From Hawksworthiomyces lignivorus (taxonomy: Eukaryota; Ascomycota; Sordariomycetes; Ophiostomatales; Ophiostomataceae), in contig NTMA01000001.1 in assembly GCA_002917075.1 (NCBI GenBank), positions 186,001-250,000 of the forward strand: a DNA stretch of 64,000 nt, read 5' to 3'. Made by a program: the position numbers and the translations under genes. Within the stretch, counting starts at the first letter, position 1, and each line of letters opens with the position of its first letter. This document shows, piece by piece, positions 45,226 to 56,494 of this stretch. The notes below the pieces were generated by a model. It worked only from the letters and a program-made list of their open reading frames with translations. It searched no databases and was not told the DNA's origin.

Positions 45226-48200
45226 TCACGGAATGCAAAAGTCGATCCAGCTGCCCAGGTAGTCGAGGCGGTTGCTCGACGCCTCTTCCTCCTTGAAGAT
45301 GGCCTCGAACTCTTCGTAGCTGAGCTTGCCCCAGCCGCCGCGGGCCTTGGCCTCGTGCTCGGCCAGGTCCAGGCGCTTCCACTCGACGAGCGTGGCCCGC
45401 GGGATGGACACGGGCGAGCCCGACGTGCTGCTGCCCTTGCGGCCGCCGTCTTTGCTGCCGCCGCGGTGGCCGTCGGCGCGCTGCGGCTGCTTCTCCTTGA
45501 GCTTCTTCTGCTTCTGGGGCTGCCGCGGCTCCTGCTCCTGCTGCTCCTGCTGCGCTGCAGCTTCTGCTGCAGCTTCTGGGGCGCGCAGACCCTCCGTGCC
45601 GTTCGGCGCGGCGGCGGAGGAGCTGCCCTCGGCCGCGGTCTCGCTGCTGCTGGGGCCGGGTAGCGCGCTTCTCGCTCTCTCGGCGTCGTCGGCAAGGCCG
45701 TTCTCGGCGTCCGGGACCGCCGGCGTCGGTGCGCGCGGCGAGATGTTCCCTTCCGAGCTCGTGGCCACCGTGGCCGACGTGGACACGTTGGCGAGGGCGG
45801 CCGCCAGCGCCGGGTTGGCGTGCGGCGGCACAGGGGGCGGCTCAGCTGCTTCTGCGTCTGCGTCTGCTTCTGCGCGCGCGCGGGCCTGGGCTTGAGCCCG
45901 GGCGCGCGCCAGGACGTCGGGGTCCGCGTCCGGGCGGAACTGCGGCAGGGTGGGGTCTCTGTGCTCGGGCTCGTGGTAGCGCTCAAAGACGACCGAGGTC
46001 TGCGAGTCGAGGTCGTCAAAGTCGGACCACTCAAAGACGGTGGGGTCGGAGCGGCGATCTGGGCTGGTCTGGCGCATGCGCGCCTCCACGGTCGCGTTGA
46101 ACTCTTCGAGGCTGACAAATCGGAAGCGGCCCATGTCGCGCCCGGCGCCGCTCTCAGCGCCGGCGCCACTGCCACTGCTGTTTTGGCCGTTTTCGGGCTG
46201 GCTCGCGCCCGCCGCGCCGCTGGCTACATCGCCTGCTGCGTTCTCGCCTGCTCCGTCTGCGCCAGCGCCAGCGCCGGCGCCGGCACCAGTGCTCTCCGGC
46301 TCGCGCGTGCCGATGACCTCGTAGCCGCTGTGGCGCAGCAGCTCCTCGAGCGTCTGCTCGCGGACGGGCTTGTCGGACGAGGCCGGCGGCGGCGGGCGGC
46401 GGGACGAGGACGACTCAAGGGCGTGGCGGGCCAGATCGTCGTCGGTGGCGGCGGCGGCGGCGTCGACGTTGATGGACTCAAAGAGGTGGCGGTAGCGGTC
46501 GCGGGCGGCGCGGGTCTCGGCAGCGGCGACGGCCAGGTTCTCCTTTTCGAGGAACAGAATGTCCAGCAGCTCGTTGAAGGCCTGCTGCATGACCTGGTAG
46601 AGGATCTCGCGGCCGGCGTCGCGCTCGGCGTCGGGGATGTCGAAGCCGCCCCAGCGCTCGGGCACGCTGCGGCGCGACGACGTGGACGGGTTCGACCGCG
46701 TGTCGTAGTCGTCGCCACCGGCGGCCGCCATGTCCTCGGCGAAGCGCACCTTGGACGAGGAGCGCGACCGCTGCGGGCGGCGGCCGCTGGCGCCGCTGGC
46801 GCCGCTGCCTCCCACGAGGTCGTGCGCGAGCACGTCCTCGTCGTCCTGCCAGCCGTCGGGCGCGGCGGCGCCCTCCTCCTCGTCGAGGTAAAAGTGGCGG
46901 CGCATCCAGCGGTTGTGCAGCTTGCGGCGGGCGGCAACCTTGGCCTTCTTTGACATCTGGGCGCGCATAAAGGCCTCCTGCTGGGCGCGCAGCTGGCCGA
47001 TGGTGGGCAGGCGGCGGCTGCTGGTGCGGGCGCGGCCGTTTGGCTGCGATTGTGACTGGGCCTGCGCCTGTGGTGTCTGCTGCTGGCCGTCCAGGGCCGC
47101 CTGCGCCGGCTCGGTCGCCGCGCCGTTCGCGCCGCTGGTGTGTGCCCCGTCCGCATCGGCCTCGGGATGCGCAGATTGCGCGACGGCGGCGCCGTTCGGC
47201 TGGGTCTGGGGCAGCATGTCGTGGTCGATACCAGTGCCCCACAGCGGCACGTCGTCCGGGTCGATGATGCTGCTCTCCTCGTCGTTAGCGACAAAGATGC
47301 CGTCGCTGCTGAACAGGCCGGCCGAGTCGCGCCGCCGCCGCCCCACGAGCAGGGCCGGCAGCTCCTGGACGGTGGCGGGCGGGTCCAGCAGCGCCTCCCA
47401 GTAGTGGGTCTGGGCGCTGCTGCCGTTGCCGGCTTCATCATCTTCGTCGTCGTCCATGCCGTGCGTCAGAACGGCCGTGAACAGGCCGCCGCCGCCGCCA
47501 CCGACGCCGCTGCCGTGGTGGCGGCGGCCGGACTCGGGCCGCGTGAACAGGCGCGACAGGATGTCTTCGCGGGTGGCAGTGTCGGGCTTGTCGTCGGCGA
47601 CGACGGCGACGTCGGCGCCGCCGGCGCCGCTCCCGCTGCCGCTCCCGCTGCCGCCGCCGCCATTCGTCACGGTCACCTCGCCGGTGGCACTGTTGATGGT
47701 CTTGCCGTGGAGCATGCGGTTCAGGTCGGCGCCCGGCACGCGGCCCTCGCGGCCGAACAGGCTGCTGAGGGGCTGGCGGTTGGCGACGAGCTGGTGGGTC
47801 TCGATGCTGCTCATGACCTGGTCGTCGAGGCCCTCGAGGATGTCCTTGTGCATCTGCTTGTAGAGGACGTAGTAGGCGCGGAAGAAGCGCAGAAAGTCGC
47901 GGCGGCTGACCAGGCCGTCGCGGTCGGTGTCGTAGCCGTCAAAGATCTTGCGCAGCTTGTCCTTGCGCTTGCGGTAGGAGAGGCCGTGCAAGAACTCGGA
48001 GAAGCCGATGAGGTCGTCGTTGTTGGTGTCGTAAAAGGCAAACATGCGGTCGTGGATCAGGTTGGGGGCGGCGAGGCGGTAGCCGCCCGAGGGCACGAGG
48101 CAGCGCTCAAAGGTCTTGCGGTCCATGGCCAGGCACAGCTCGTCCGGGTCGTCGCGCCACTCTGTGTTGGCCATGTAGGTCCACTGCTCCCAGAAGGCCT

Positions 48201-48963
48201 CGAGCTCCTGGCGCTCGAAGCCCGTGTCGCGCGACAGCTTGGCGATCAGGGCGCGCGGCAGGCTGCGCAGGCAGGCGTCCGGGTCGCCCGGGTACCAGAC
48301 GGGCTGCATCTGGCGGGGGCCAAAGGGCGGGGCGGGCATGCGGACCTTGTAGAAGATGTGGGTCTTGATGTGCAGGCCCTGGGACTCGCAGGTCTCGCAC
48401 AGGTCAAAGTCGGCGCAGTTGGCGCAGCGGTAGCGGATGCCGCGGATGGGCACGATGCCGCAGGCGTTGCAGGCGCAGCCACGGTGCACGTAGGCGCTGC
48501 GCCGCGCGTTGTCCTCGGACACGCGGAACAGCAGGCTGACAATGTTCTGCCCGGCCCGCTGCACCACGGCCTGCGTCATGTCGTCCAGCCACCGCTCGTC
48601 CACGGTGCCATCGTCGGCTATGGTCTCGGCGCGCCCGGGCTCGCCCTCGCCCTCGCCCGCGCCTGCATCGGCATTCTCGTCGGTTGCCGGCACCGCGGCC
48701 GCGTCGTCGTCGCTGGCGGCCTGCCGGTCGGTGCCGTTGGGCCCGTCGGCGTGCGAGTGGCGTCTCGAGCGCCGCACGGCGTTGCGTCGGTGCAAGCCGC
48801 CACCGCTGTTGGAATGGCCGTCAGAGGCGCTTTGGTGCTCCCGCCGTCGGTGAGCAAAGTACAGACCGGCTCCGATGGAGAGGGTTGCTGCAGTAGCCGT
48901 AATGAGCGCCACGGCAACGCGCGGCCGCAGGAGGCTCGCTGCGCGGGATCCAGACAGGTCCAT
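45226..48963 (-). CDS. ZZ zinc-finger and EF-hand protein with N-terminal membrane anchor
   Basis: Single exon, 1,245 residues, from the ATG at 48963. Residues 16-38 (VAVALITATAATLSIGAGLY) form a membrane segment with Arg-rich bases after it, so the bulk is probably cytosolic or intermembrane. A ZZ finger spans about 163-207 (CNACGIVPIRGIRYRCANC, DLCETC, H...H). Two EF-hands follow: loop 312-323 DTNNDDLIGFSE and loop 345-356 DTDRDGLVSRRD, both with good calcium ligands. The remaining 800 residues are low-complexity (Ala/Gly/Ser/Gln) with helical islands, and the C-terminus returns to order (GWGKLSYEEFEAIF, YLGSWIDFCIP). Strong GC bias makes long shadow frames on the other strand. A calcium-responsive membrane-bound adaptor is a reasonable inference; no named gene. 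Confidence 0.85.
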   Translation of the reverse strand: MDLSGSRAASLLRPRVAVALITATAATLSIGAGLYFAHRRREHQSASDGHSNSGGGLHRRNAVRRSRRHSHADGPNGTDRQAASDDDAAAVPATDENADAGAGEGEGEPGRAETIADDGTVDERWLDDMTQAVVQRAGQNIVSLLFRVSEDNARRSAYVHRGCACNACGIVPIRGIRYRCANCADFDLCETCESQGLHIKTHIFYKVRMPAPPFGPRQMQPVWYPGDPDACLRSLPRALIAKLSRDTGFERQELEAFWEQWTYMANTEWRDDPDELCLAMDRKTFERCLVPSGGYRLAAPNLIHDRMFAFYDTNNDDLIGFSEFLHGLSYRKRKDKLRKIFDGYDTDRDGLVSRRDFLRFFRAYYVLYKQMHKDILEGLDDQVMSSIETHQLVANRQPLSSLFGREGRVPGADLNRMLHGKTINSATGEVTVTNGGGGSGSGSGSGAGGADVAVVADDKPDTATREDILSRLFTRPESGRRHHGSGVGGGGGGLFTAVLTHGMDDDEDDEAGNGSSAQTHYWEALLDPPATVQELPALLVGRRRRDSAGLFSSDGIFVANDEESSIIDPDDVPLWGTGIDHDMLPQTQPNGAAVAQSAHPEADADGAHTSGANGAATEPAQAALDGQQQTPQAQAQSQSQPNGRARTSSRRLPTIGQLRAQQEAFMRAQMSKKAKVAARRKLHNRWMRRHFYLDEEEGAAAPDGWQDDEDVLAHDLVGGSGASGASGRRPQRSRSSSKVRFAEDMAAAGGDDYDTRSNPSTSSRRSVPERWGGFDIPDAERDAGREILYQVMQQAFNELLDILFLEKENLAVAAAETRAARDRYRHLFESINVDAAAAATDDDLARHALESSSSRRPPPPASSDKPVREQTLEELLRHSGYEVIGTREPESTGAGAGAGAGADGAGENAAGDVASGAAGASQPENGQNSSGSGAGAESGAGRDMGRFRFVSLEEFNATVEARMRQTSPDRRSDPTVFEWSDFDDLDSQTSVVFERYHEPEHRDPTLPQFRPDADPDVLARARAQAQARARAEADADAEAAEPPPVPPHANPALAAALANVSTSATVATSSEGNISPRAPTPAVPDAENGLADDAERARSALPGPSSSETAAEGSSSAAAPNGTEGLRAPEAAAEAAAQQEQQEQEPRQPQKQKKLKEKQPQRADGHRGGSKDGGRKGSSTSGSPVSIPRATLVEWKRLDLAEHEAKARGGWGKLSYEEFEAIFKEEEASSNRLDYLGSWIDFCIP

Positions 48964-49796
48964 GGCTGGGCAAGACGGCAGGCCCCCAATCGTCTTGTCG
49001 TTATATTGTCAGCGTCGTGTCGAGTTTCATCGCCGCTGCTGCCAATGTCGAATAAGCAGATAGCAGCGTTATCGAGTTCAGGGGTAACTATTGTGGCGTT
49101 CGATCGAAAAACAAGGAAATGGTTGATGGGTGGGATAAGCAATGCAGTTGTGATGAGGGAATCCTTGTTGCAGAGAGAGAGCTCACAGGATAACGCCCGA
49201 AGCTTCACTCATCAGCTGTGGCACCAGACCAGGCCGAGAAAGGCAATTGCAGTTATGTAATCATGAAGATAAAAGTGGGTCTGAAACCCGGCTGCTCTTT
49301 CTGTCCAGCAGCCGAATTCGTCCGGAGTCGTTGGTCCCCTGAGGCTGTAAATTTTCAGGGTCTAACAGGGGATTACTAGCCGTACATACAGCGTAATCGT
49401 ACTCGTATTACTAGCACACATCAGCGCATCTCACCATTCACACCATCCACACCCCGCTAATACCAAATCAAACCCCTCGTGTGTGCCCTCCAATCTACCA
49501 AAGCCCAAGCCAAGTTAGATAGACACAGACTCACATGCGCCCTATAGTGTACATTTGTACATTACCTGATGACATATTGCCCATAGCGCAGAGTGTGTCA
49601 CGGAGTACTCCGTAGAATGTAAGTCGTATAGCGTTCCTGGTACACACTAAGGGCCACTCGGCGTTTGGTCAATGCCGCTGCGGCGCCACTATTTGAAATC
49701 GACATCCCTCACACTTCACGCTTCCCGCTACAGCTGCATCAGCCCGCACTCTGTAAGCGTACTGACTATGCGCGCTAGAATCTTCCGCCTTGCTAA

Positions 49797-50054
49797 CGGG
49801 CTCTATCCTACTCGTACTATATAAAAAAGTCTTCCCGTCTCGCCTCTGTCCGCCGTCCTCGTCAGCCTCGTGCTCTGATTCTCTCTCTCTCCTTCGGTTT
49901 AGATTCTTTCTCTACACAAACCGCCACGCTGTTTTCCTCATTTTCTAGGCGCACCCTACGAACGGGTGTTTCTGGTCTCTGGATTGCCGCTTGCACGACC
50001 CCGACTCCTAAGAAGAAGACGCCCAGCGAACTGCAAAAGCTGAGCGCCAGGACC
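49797..50054 (+). other. In-frame open leader upstream of the thioredoxin reductase ATG
   Basis: 86 codons without a stop directly upstream of, and in frame with, the ATG at 50055; the previous stop is TAA at 49794. There is no ATG in this stretch. The part after the expected transcription start (about 49850) reads SFGLDSFSTQTATLFSSFSR, then RTLRTGVSGLW and PKKKTPSELQKLSART: rich in Ser, Thr, Arg and Leu and poor in acid, like a mitochondrial presequence. A near-cognate start (for example CTG at 49875) could make a longer, mitochondrial form. By chance a frame this long is open about 2% of the time. Confidence 0.3.
49818..49828 (+). promoter_or_regulatory. TATA box of the thioredoxin reductase gene
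   Basis: TATATAAAAAA, followed 30-40 bases on by pyrimidine-rich sequence; 227 bases before the ATG. No ATG lies between the box and the start codon. Confidence 0.55.
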
Positions 50055-51268
50055 ATGCACAGCAAGGTTGTTGGTATGTAAACTCTCTGTCTCTCTTCGT
50101 GTGCGTGCATTCATGCGTGCGTGCGTGTGTGCGTGTGTCTACATGCGATTGTGCGTGTTTTTATATGTGTTTTGTGTTGTGCTGTGTGGCTAATGCTTTG
50201 TCTTTTTCCCCTCTGCTGCAGTTATCGGGTCTGGCCCCGCCGCCCACACGGCCGCCATCTACCTGGCGCGTGCCAATCTGAAGCGTAGGTTGCCTCTCTC
50301 TCCTCTATGTCACAAAAATCCATTGTTGAATCTATGTATGCTGACGCTTTCCTGCTCCAGCCGTTCTCTATGAGGGCTTCCTGGCCAACGGCATCGCCGC
50401 CGGCGGCCAGCTCACGACCACCACCGACGTCGAGAACTTCCCCGGCTTCCCCGACGGCGTCATGGGCGGCGAGCTGATGGACAAGATGCGCGCGCAGTCG
50501 ATCAAGTTCGGCACCGAGATCATCTCCGAGACCGTGGCCACGCTGGATCTGTCCAAGCGGCCCTTCCGCTACGCCACCGAGTGGTCGCCCGACGAGTTCC
50601 ACACCGCCGACGCCGTCATCGTCGCCACCGGAGCCTCCGCCCGCCGCCTAGGCCTGCCGGGCGAGGACAAGTACTGGCAGAACGGCATCTCCGCCTGCGC
50701 CGTGTGCGACGGCGCCGTGCCCATCTTCCGCGACCGCCCGCTCGTCGTCATCGGCGGCGGCGACTCCGCCGCCGAGGAGGCCCTCTTCCTCACAAAATAC
50801 GGCAGCCACGTCACCGTGCTCGTGCGCCGCGACAAGCTGCGCGCCAGCACCATCATGGCCAAGCGCCTGCTGGCCCACAAAAAGGTCACCGTCCTCTGGA
50901 ACACGGTCGGCGTCGAGGTCCTCGGCAACGACAAGGGTCTCATGAGCGGCCTCGTCGTCAAGAACGTCGCCACGGGCGCCACCGAGACCCTCGAGGCCAG
51001 CGGCCTCTTCTACGCCATCGGCCACGACCCCGCCAACAGCCTCGTCAAGGGCCAGCTCGACACCGACGAGGACGGCTACATCCGCACCCAGCCCGGCACC
51101 CCGCTCACCAACGTCCCCGGCGTCTACGCCGCCGGTGACGTCCAGGACAAGCGCTACCGCCAGGCCATCACCAGCGCCGGGTCCGGCTGCATGGCCGCCC
51201 TCGAGGCCGAGAAGTACCTCGCCGAGCTAGAAGACGAGGAAGAGGCTAGCAAGGCTAGCAGTCTATAG
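50055..51268 (+). CDS. trr1: Thioredoxin reductase (NADPH), low-molecular-weight type
   Basis: Model join(50055..50073,50222..50284,50361..51268), 329 residues. Introns: GTATGT (148 nt, containing a GT/GC-rich simple repeat) and GTAGGT (76 nt), both in frame. FAD site [10 protein letters not shown] (9-18), redox pair CAVC (Cys140/Cys143), NADPH site [10 protein letters not shown], and [10 protein letters not shown] near the C-terminus. It reduces thioredoxin with NADPH through FAD and the Cys pair, feeding peroxiredoxins, ribonucleotide reductase and sulfate assimilation. Length matches fungal cytosolic TrxR; the [17 protein letters not shown] start is standard. The in-frame leader upstream raises the possibility of a second, mitochondrial form. 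Very secure assignment. Confidence 0.96.
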
Positions 51269-51889
51269 ATAGACACGGTTGACGAAGAACAAAAAAGAAA
51301 AGAAAGCAAAAGAAAATCTCATATGTTGTTGGTTCTTGCGTTACAAAGTAGAAAATAGACTACCCCTTTCGCGTCCGCAAACAAGATTTCCATGATAGCG
51401 ACAGTTTTGGTGTCAGCATCCACGTCCGCACAGGCATCTGCATCAGCAAGGTGTTTGGATATTTTGAGTTAAAGAGTCAAGAAGACATGTCTGCTATATA
51501 TTTACATCGCTGTTGTTTAGTCATGTTATCTCGAGAGTGCCTTTAGCAATAACTATGTCGTCAACGATATTTAGCATAGAAATCAAGTTAGACTCATTCT
51601 GTCCGCGTTGAAGATTATTTCGCATTGAAGCTGCAGTGAACTTGATGTAAAAAGAAGAAACTAAAGCCAAATGAAAGAAACAAAGATGCCTCCGACCATA
51701 TTGGACATTTTCCAATCCCTATTGTTGAGCTTGCTTCCATTTCCCTGGTTCCTATGTACCCTGTATATCAATATGTCAGAATCCCATGAGCCGTTTATCA
51801 TAGGTAGTATTAGGTCTTTTTGGTCCTTCTTTTCCTTTTTTTTTTTTTAATTTCTCCTTTCTTTTCCTTTTCGTTTTTCTCTCATCTCC
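51269..51889. other. Convergent intergenic region
   Basis: 621 bases between the stops of thioredoxin reductase (plus) and the Zn2Cys6 regulator (minus). No gene; a T-rich run near 51825-51880 just beyond the regulator stop. Confidence 0.55.
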
Positions 51890-54800
51890 TCAGGCATTGT
51901 CGCCCATTGCCTCCAGGAGCGCGTGCGCCGTGTCGCGTTCTCCTTCCCGCAGCTCGCCGCCGTCCTCGTCCCACGCCGGCTCGATCCACTCATCGCCCTC
52001 GGCGGCCTCGCCGTGGTGGTGGTGCTGCTGCTGCTGATGGCTGTGGTGGCCGCCGTGGTGGCTGTGGTGGTGGTGGACCGGCGAGGCGGGGCCGCCCGCC
52101 TCGCTGGCCAGCGACGTCGGCGACGTCTCTTCGTCAGACGACGGCAGCTGCGTGACCATGCCGGACGCGAGCATCGACTGCTGCTGCTGCTGCTGCGCGG
52201 CAGACGCCGGCAGGGGCGGGAAGCCCACGTCCATGTCCATGTCGAGGTCCATGTCCATGTCCATGCCCATGGCCATGCCCATGCTCATGGCCAGGTGGTG
52301 CGGCGCCATCATGAACGCCGCCGAGTAGTCGTCCGTGAACACGCCAGCGAGGCCGCCCGCAGGGCTAGAAAGCGTCATCGGCACGCCGCCAGGCCCCTCG
52401 CCGCCGCCGCCCATACCGTGCATCAGGCCCACCGGTGGTGCCGTCGCCACCGGCATCGTATCGGCGCCGTTAATGCTGATGGGCACCGCGGGCGCCGCGG
52501 CAGCAGCAACCATGTCCGGCGCGGTCGTGGCCGTGATCGCGGTGGCTGCTGTGGCGCTCGCATGTTGGTTGGGATCTGCCATTGTGGTGGGGATGTAGCC
52601 GCCGTTTGCTGTCCCGTTTTGGCCGTGTTCGCTGATGCCGTTCTGGTGGACAGCGTTGTCATTGCTATTCACGTGGTTCATCGGCGGAGTAGCGTCGACG
52701 TTGGCGTTGTTGTTGTTGCTGTTGATGTTATTATTACTGCCATTGTCTCCGTCCTTGCTGTAGCCGAGGCGCAGGTTCCGCCCGCCGGAGAAGAGGCCGC
52801 GCAGGCTGACGGGGAAGTCGCGCTCCTCCGGCATGCGATTCTTGCTCAGGGCCAGGTCCATAGTGAGAGCCAGCCGCAGGTACAGCGACGGGTTGGACGA
52901 CAGGATGTCCGTCCAGTCCGAGATGCGGCGGTTGCCGCCGATGCCGCCACCGCTCGTGCCACCGCTCGCGCCGTTCTCGTGCGCCATGCTCGAGCCCGTG
53001 GGCCCGTCGAGCTGCGCTAGGTTGACAATGTGGCGGATGGTCTCGCTGACCCAGTCCACGCCGTCGTACTGCGGCTGGTACGTCTTCATCGCCTCGATGA
53101 GGATGTTGAGCCGGTGCTGCTTCAGCGCCGAGCTGGCCGACGACGCCGAGTCTGCGCCACCAAGATCGCTGGGCGTGTTCGTCGAGGATGCGGCCACCGA
53201 CTGCGACGCCGGCGTCGACAGCTTGACGTCGAGGATGTGCAGGAAGAGCGGCAGAGCCGTGCAGGCGACGCTAGATACAGACAGGTTAGGCGGGATACGT
53301 ACGATACCACGAGGAATATTCACACAAGGAGAGATACGTACGCGCTGATGGGCAGCCAGCGAGCCAGACGGAGCTGTATCAGCTCCTTCAGGCACTCAGT
53401 GACGCCCGAGGCGGCATCTTGCAGCTCGTATCGGTTCTCGTAGAGCACGGGAACGGCCTTGGCGCCGCCGTTGGCGAAGTTGCCGCCAATCCCGCTGGCG
53501 ACCGCAATGTGAAGCACTTCGTGGTGGCAGAGTGCTACACGCGTCGAGCTGCGCAGGGTTCGTTAGTGAGCAGGAAGCAAGCAGAGCGGCATGACAGAAG
53601 AAGAAACAAGAATAAACGTACTGGTAGTACATATACATCAAATTCGTATACAAGATAACGGAGTCGTGGTAAAACTCGCGGCCGCCATTGGAGACGCGGG
53701 CCATGCCGCCGCCGCCACCACCACCACCACCACCACCACCATTAGCGCTGCCAGGGCTGCCACCACTTCCGCTGCTGGTGCCGCCGAACATGGGGAACTT
53801 GAGGGCGACGTCCTTGTACCAGCGGCGCAGCTCGATCTTGCACTGGCGGACGCGGCCGGCGTCGCCGTCGGCCATCTGGCGGCCCCAGCCGGGGGTGTCG
53901 TCCTGGGGGAAGACGAGGGTCAGCACGTCGGTGAGCACGACGCACAGCTCGACCATGTGCACGAGGATCTCGATCAGGCACGACTTGGTGCCCGGGTTGT
54001 ACACGCGGCTGCGCTCGATCTCGTCGGCCAGGTCCGCGCGCGTCAGCGGTGGGTTGGCCTCGAGGTCAAAGTGCGCGCGCGTGATCTGGATGCTGCGGCG
54101 CACCCCCAGCCCCATGACCCGGTCGCGGATGATGCAGCACCACCACAGCCGCTTGAGCGCGTTGGCCCGCCGCGCCTGCTCCGCCGGCAGCGCCGCGTAG
54201 TGGTGCGCCTCCGCCAGCTTGGCTTGCTGGATCGCCGTGCACAGCCACGCCGTGTTGGGGTTCTTGGTCCCCGTGTTGCTCGACGGCGACCAGAAGCTCA
54301 GCAGCAGCGCCGCCTGCGCGCTCGCCGCCGGCGACGACTCCGTCTCAAAGTCGAACAGCAGCTTTGCCCGTCGGTACAGCGCCGCCCGCGCCAGCCGGAT
54401 CGTCGGGAAGCCCAGGGCCCGGATGCTGTTGCGGGATACGAACTAGAAAGCCATTAGTTACGCAGGTTCTTTTTTTTGAGTCCCCATAGGGAAATACCCT
54501 CTTAGCTCACATTGCAGGTGGCAAATAGCAGCCCTTGGAAGACGAGCAGCGACATGCGGCCGGTCGGCGGCACGCTGCCCACGCCCTGCTGGCAGTACAG
54601 CTCCCAGAAGTCGCCCTCGTTGAAGAGCGGCAGCAGCGGATGGACGTGCAGAAAATACTGCTGCACGAACTCGTCCAGGATGCTGCGCGTCGGCACGCGC
54701 AGGCACCCCTGCAGCTCCAGGTAGTTGACGTCCTGCGGCAGGATGCCCGACAGGTTGCTGATGGCCAGGAACGGGTAGTACGAGTACGTGATGTCCGCGC

Positions 54801-55788
54801 TGATGTTGAGGCCCTGCTCGGCCGCCCAGGGCACGCTGTTGCCCACGCCCAAGAAATCGGCGCCGGAGCCACCCCCACCGCTGCGTCCAAAGCCGGCGTG
54901 AGGCGGCGGGTCGTCGTTGAATCCGGTACTGAATCGGGACTGGTGGTAGCACTGGTAGTGGTTTTGGTGGTGCTGGTTCGGATGCGGTTGCTGCTGCTGG
55001 TGATGTTGTGCTTGTTGGTGGCCATGGGCGTGCTGGTTGCCGTGGCGCGGGAGGCCGTCCATTGCGTCCGGAGTTCCGGTGAGCGATGGTGAGTTGCCGA
55101 GTGCATCGTCGGGATGGGGTGGTTGTGGCGGCAGCTGCTCGTTGCCGTAAGCTGTTGGAGATTCTTTTACTGAGGCGGTCTGGTGATGGGAAGTGGCGTC
55201 TGACTGTGGCGAGCCGTGCTGATGTGCGTGAGAATGAGGATGAGAATGTGAATGAGAGTGCTGGTTTGAGTGTGCGTGCTGGTGCAGATTCTGTGTTGAC
55301 TGTGCTTGTCCGTTGGTGTGTATATGCGACGCGCCGTGGTCGTCTGTGTGGTCGTGGCTGAGGGCCTCATCGCCGGCCGCGAAGCCGTTCTGGGAGGGAA
55401 AGGCAGGCTGAGGCGCGGCAGCGGCAGACCCTGCTTCAACACTAGCTACGGCATCCGTCGCAGCTGTGCCTGCTGTTGTTGCTGGTCGCTGAGACTTGCG
55501 CCTGCCAGAGCATTCGTTGTTAACCACCCAACTCAAAGAACAGCCGAGCAACCCAAAGACAGGAACGGGGGGCCGGCGGCATAAAACTTACAGTCTGGAA
55601 GCCCTGCCCGTAACGACGCAGGTCTCACTGTCGAGATAGCAATTCATACATGGCCGGCCACGCTGAGACACGTCACAACGAACTTTTCTGGCACGGCAGG
55701 AGAGGCATGCCTTGGGCGCTCGCTTGCGGACCTTGTTTGGGTTCTTGGGCCTTGCAGCCCCGGGAATGACTTCAACTTCTGTTGCCAT
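51890..55788 (-). CDS. Zn2Cys6 transcription factor, large, with homopolymeric tracts
   Basis: Model complement(join(51890..53270,53342..53548,53622..54442,54511..55501,55592..55788)), 1,198 residues. Four introns of 68-90 nt, with CACTAACG and ACTAATGG branch sites in two, all keep frame. The zinc cluster is Cys28, 31, 38, 47, 50 and 57 (CLSCRARKVRC...CMNC...C). The fungal middle homology region lies in the middle (FVQQYFLHVHPLLPLFNE, QGLLFATCNV, RALGFPTIRLARAALYRRA, ANALKRLWWCCIIRDRVMGL). Tracts: a His/Gln/Ser linker after the zinc cluster, poly-Gly in exon 3, poly-Asn in exon 5, and near the C-terminus a Met-Asp repeat (MGMAMGMDMDMDLDMDMD) plus His/Gln clusters. The acidic C-terminus may activate transcription. 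It is a nuclear pathway regulator; targets are unknown. A promoter of several kb lies upstream. Confidence 0.88.
53700..53745. repeat. (CCA)n microsatellite coding poly-Gly
   Basis: CCACCGCC...CCACCACC triplets that encode a run of eleven or more glycines in the Zn2Cys6 regulator (minus strand). Probably length-variable without frame change. Confidence 0.85.
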
Positions 55789-56480
55789 CTTATTTTTTTT
55801 CCGGCTCTTTGCGGTGATGTGGTACGTCGTTTGCTGAGACTCTCTATGATGTCGTATTGCCTATATGATCAACCGAATAAGCTGATTCGGTAACAGAGGA
55901 TGCCGCCGTTGTCTTCATCCAATTCTCATGTGGCACAGGTTATATCTTTTCTTCTACTTGCTCCGCCTCATGTTACGACGTGATGAATTCACAAAACTAG
56001 AACGAGAAACTAAAGGACCTTGGTGTTGGAGAACGACGTCGGTGAGGGGAATTCAAAAGAGGTTGTAAGAGCAAAGATGGGAGAGAAAGATCGTTGCATG
56101 CCAGAACTACGTGGATTATACAAAACAAGAAAAAAAGACGAAGGAGGTGGGGTTAGTCAAGTCTGGGGAGAAGGATATCGACTCCAGGATATGGGGCATA
56201 TTTCTTTTGGTTTCTGGCCTCGTGTGAAATAATGGTGGAGAGGGAACCATGAGATACATGAATGGTGGCACGCTTAAGACCGGAGAAAGACGGGGATGAG
56301 AGCTTAGCAACTCTTAGTCTTGGGTGTGAAGTTAAGAACTGAAGAGGACGGGGTTAGATGTCCGGGTCCGGAAATCTAAAAGATGAACGACGCGTTGAGA
56401 CGGGCGGTTTAAAACGTTCACATCTTCTCCATGCATATAAGAACGGACTATGTAAACTCTAGACGCAGCGACTTGAGAAA

Positions 56481-56494
56481 GGGGGGGGGGGGGG
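56481..56494. repeat. G14 homopolymer
   Basis: Fourteen consecutive G residues in the upstream region of the Zn2Cys6 regulator; length could be assembly-sensitive. Confidence 0.9.

Larger units (their letters stand above)
48964..50054. other. Divergent promoter region (ZZ/EF-hand minus, thioredoxin reductase plus)
   Basis: 1.1 kb shared 5' region. Holds a 14-bp perfect palindrome ACGGAGTACTCCGT at 49600..49613 and the TATA box of the thioredoxin reductase. The last 250 bases are the leader described separately. Confidence 0.55.

Noticed and set aside
47140..49260. 706-codon plus-strand frame opposite the ZZ/EF-hand gene
   Set aside because: Ala/Gly/Val-rich shadow caused by extreme third-position GC; the minus strand has ZZ and EF-hand motifs.
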